Shown here: piece after piece, positions 63,661-64,000 of the stretch
Numbering within the stretch: position 1 is the first letter of the stretch
Layout of the letters: the number at the start of each line of letters is the position of its first letter
Source of the DNA: Culicoidibacter larvae
GTDB taxonomy: Bacteria; Bacillota_I; Bacilli_A; Culicoidibacterales; Culicoidibacteraceae
Assembly (NCBI RefSeq): GCF_005771635.1
Contig: NZ_VBWP01000003.1
Location: forward strand, 1 to 64,000
Reading direction: 5' to 3'
Length of the DNA: 64,000 nucleotides
Made by a program: the position numbers and the translations under genes
Notes under the pieces: generated by a model
The model's input: only the letters and a program-made list of their open reading frames with translations
The model's database searches: none
What the model was told of the DNA's origin: nothing

Positions 63661-64000
63661 TTATTCCTCGCTTTCTATCAGACTGTATAAGTATTCTGCT
63701 CGTTCAAAAGGATCAACTGGCATCTTATTATCTGCCTTTCTCATTTTAAATCGTTCTTTGGGAGGGGGAGAGGTGAAAGCGGCAAGCTCTACCACTCGTC
63801 CTAAATCCTTTGCACGTTTATCTCTAACTTCTTCAGCTTTATCAAATATCTCTTTATCAATGATTGCTGGATACGTATCATTTCCAAGGTAGTTGACGTT
63901 TTTCAAAATGCGTCCCATCACAGAGTGTGTCTTATCAATACCTGCCTGTTCGCCAGCCACTGTAAGGGATAGTCCTGATATGTATTTCTCAAAGAATACC
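63661..64000 (-). CDS. Second serine recombinase, C-terminal part (runs off right edge)
   Basis: The frame is open from the right edge ([37 protein letters not shown]) to a stop at 63661. These motifs belong to the recombinase domain of large serine recombinases and are followed by a short basic end, not the usual zinc ribbon. The gene starts outside the window. Tandem recombinases of this kind occur in clostridial integrative elements and phages. Confidence 0.8.
   Translation of the reverse strand, partial: VFFEKYISGLSLTVAGEQAGIDKTHSVMGRILKNVNYLGNDTYPAIIDKEIFDKAEEVRDKRAKDLGRVVELAAFTSPPPKERFKMRKADNKMPVDPFERAEYLYSLIESEE

Noticed and set aside
1-64000. tRNA, rRNA and CRISPR arrays
   Set aside because: I saw no cloverleaf, rRNA-like block or short regularly spaced repeats. 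A tRNAscan or CRISPR search would be decisive and was not run.

Overview
The window is low-GC chromosomal DNA of a member of the Bacillota. Evidence: Shine-Dalgarno sites of the AGGAGG type before most genes, strong -10/-35 promoters, PTS components, and the conserved housekeeping order rlmN-prpC-prkC-rsgA-rpe-thiN-rpmB-asp23-fakA/yloV. I cannot name the species; an Erysipelotrichia- or Culicoidibacter-like lineage is a guess. Most genes lie on the minus strand.

Layout. (1) 1-10224: a secreted glucosaminidase with near-identical 381-bp repeats that runs off the left edge, then an exopolysaccharide/cell-surface sugar cluster (flippase, three glycosyltransferases of which one is frameshifted, Ugd, GalU, GalE). 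(2) 10626-20090: a compact siphophage-derived tail module with lysis genes, a late-gene regulator and an S24 repressor, but no head, terminase, portal or integrase gene. I read this as an F-type tailocin. It carries a GGGAAAG programmed -1 frameshift in the tail chaperone gene, duplicated receptor-binding cassettes and two late promoters that share a palindrome. (3) 20123-38691: an Alg13/Alg14-like glycosyltransferase pair, an orphan membrane EIIB, the housekeeping block, YebC, an ABC-2 exporter with a hydrolase, an ABC-F protein, a YdeI-like protein and a PTS EIIA. (4) 38906-49820: a putative acyltransferase pair, a very compact Fst/par-like type I toxin-antitoxin locus (40883-41133), two nucleobase permeases (one behind a purine riboswitch, one behind a probable attenuator), small metabolic genes and a WYL regulator with a long palindromic operator. 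(5) 50002-50536: a secreted Cys-containing peptide next to a small membrane protein, bacteriocin/immunity-like. (6) 50599-57622: a type I restriction-modification operon in the order hsdM-hsdS-(PrrC-like anticodon nuclease)-hsdR, with TAEL-type 12-bp repeats in hsdS and one frameshift in the nuclease gene. (7) 57772-64000: part of a mobile island with tandem large serine recombinases, an XRE regulator and two proteins with Abi/HEPN-like C-termini.

The most interesting items are the par/Fst-like toxin-antitoxin locus, whose two 25/24-bp direct repeats reproduce the DRa/DRb layout of plasmid par; the tail-only bacteriocin with its frameshift signal and shared late-operon palindrome; and the prr-like restriction/anticodon-nuclease operon. 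All functional calls come from reading the sequence; no database search was run.
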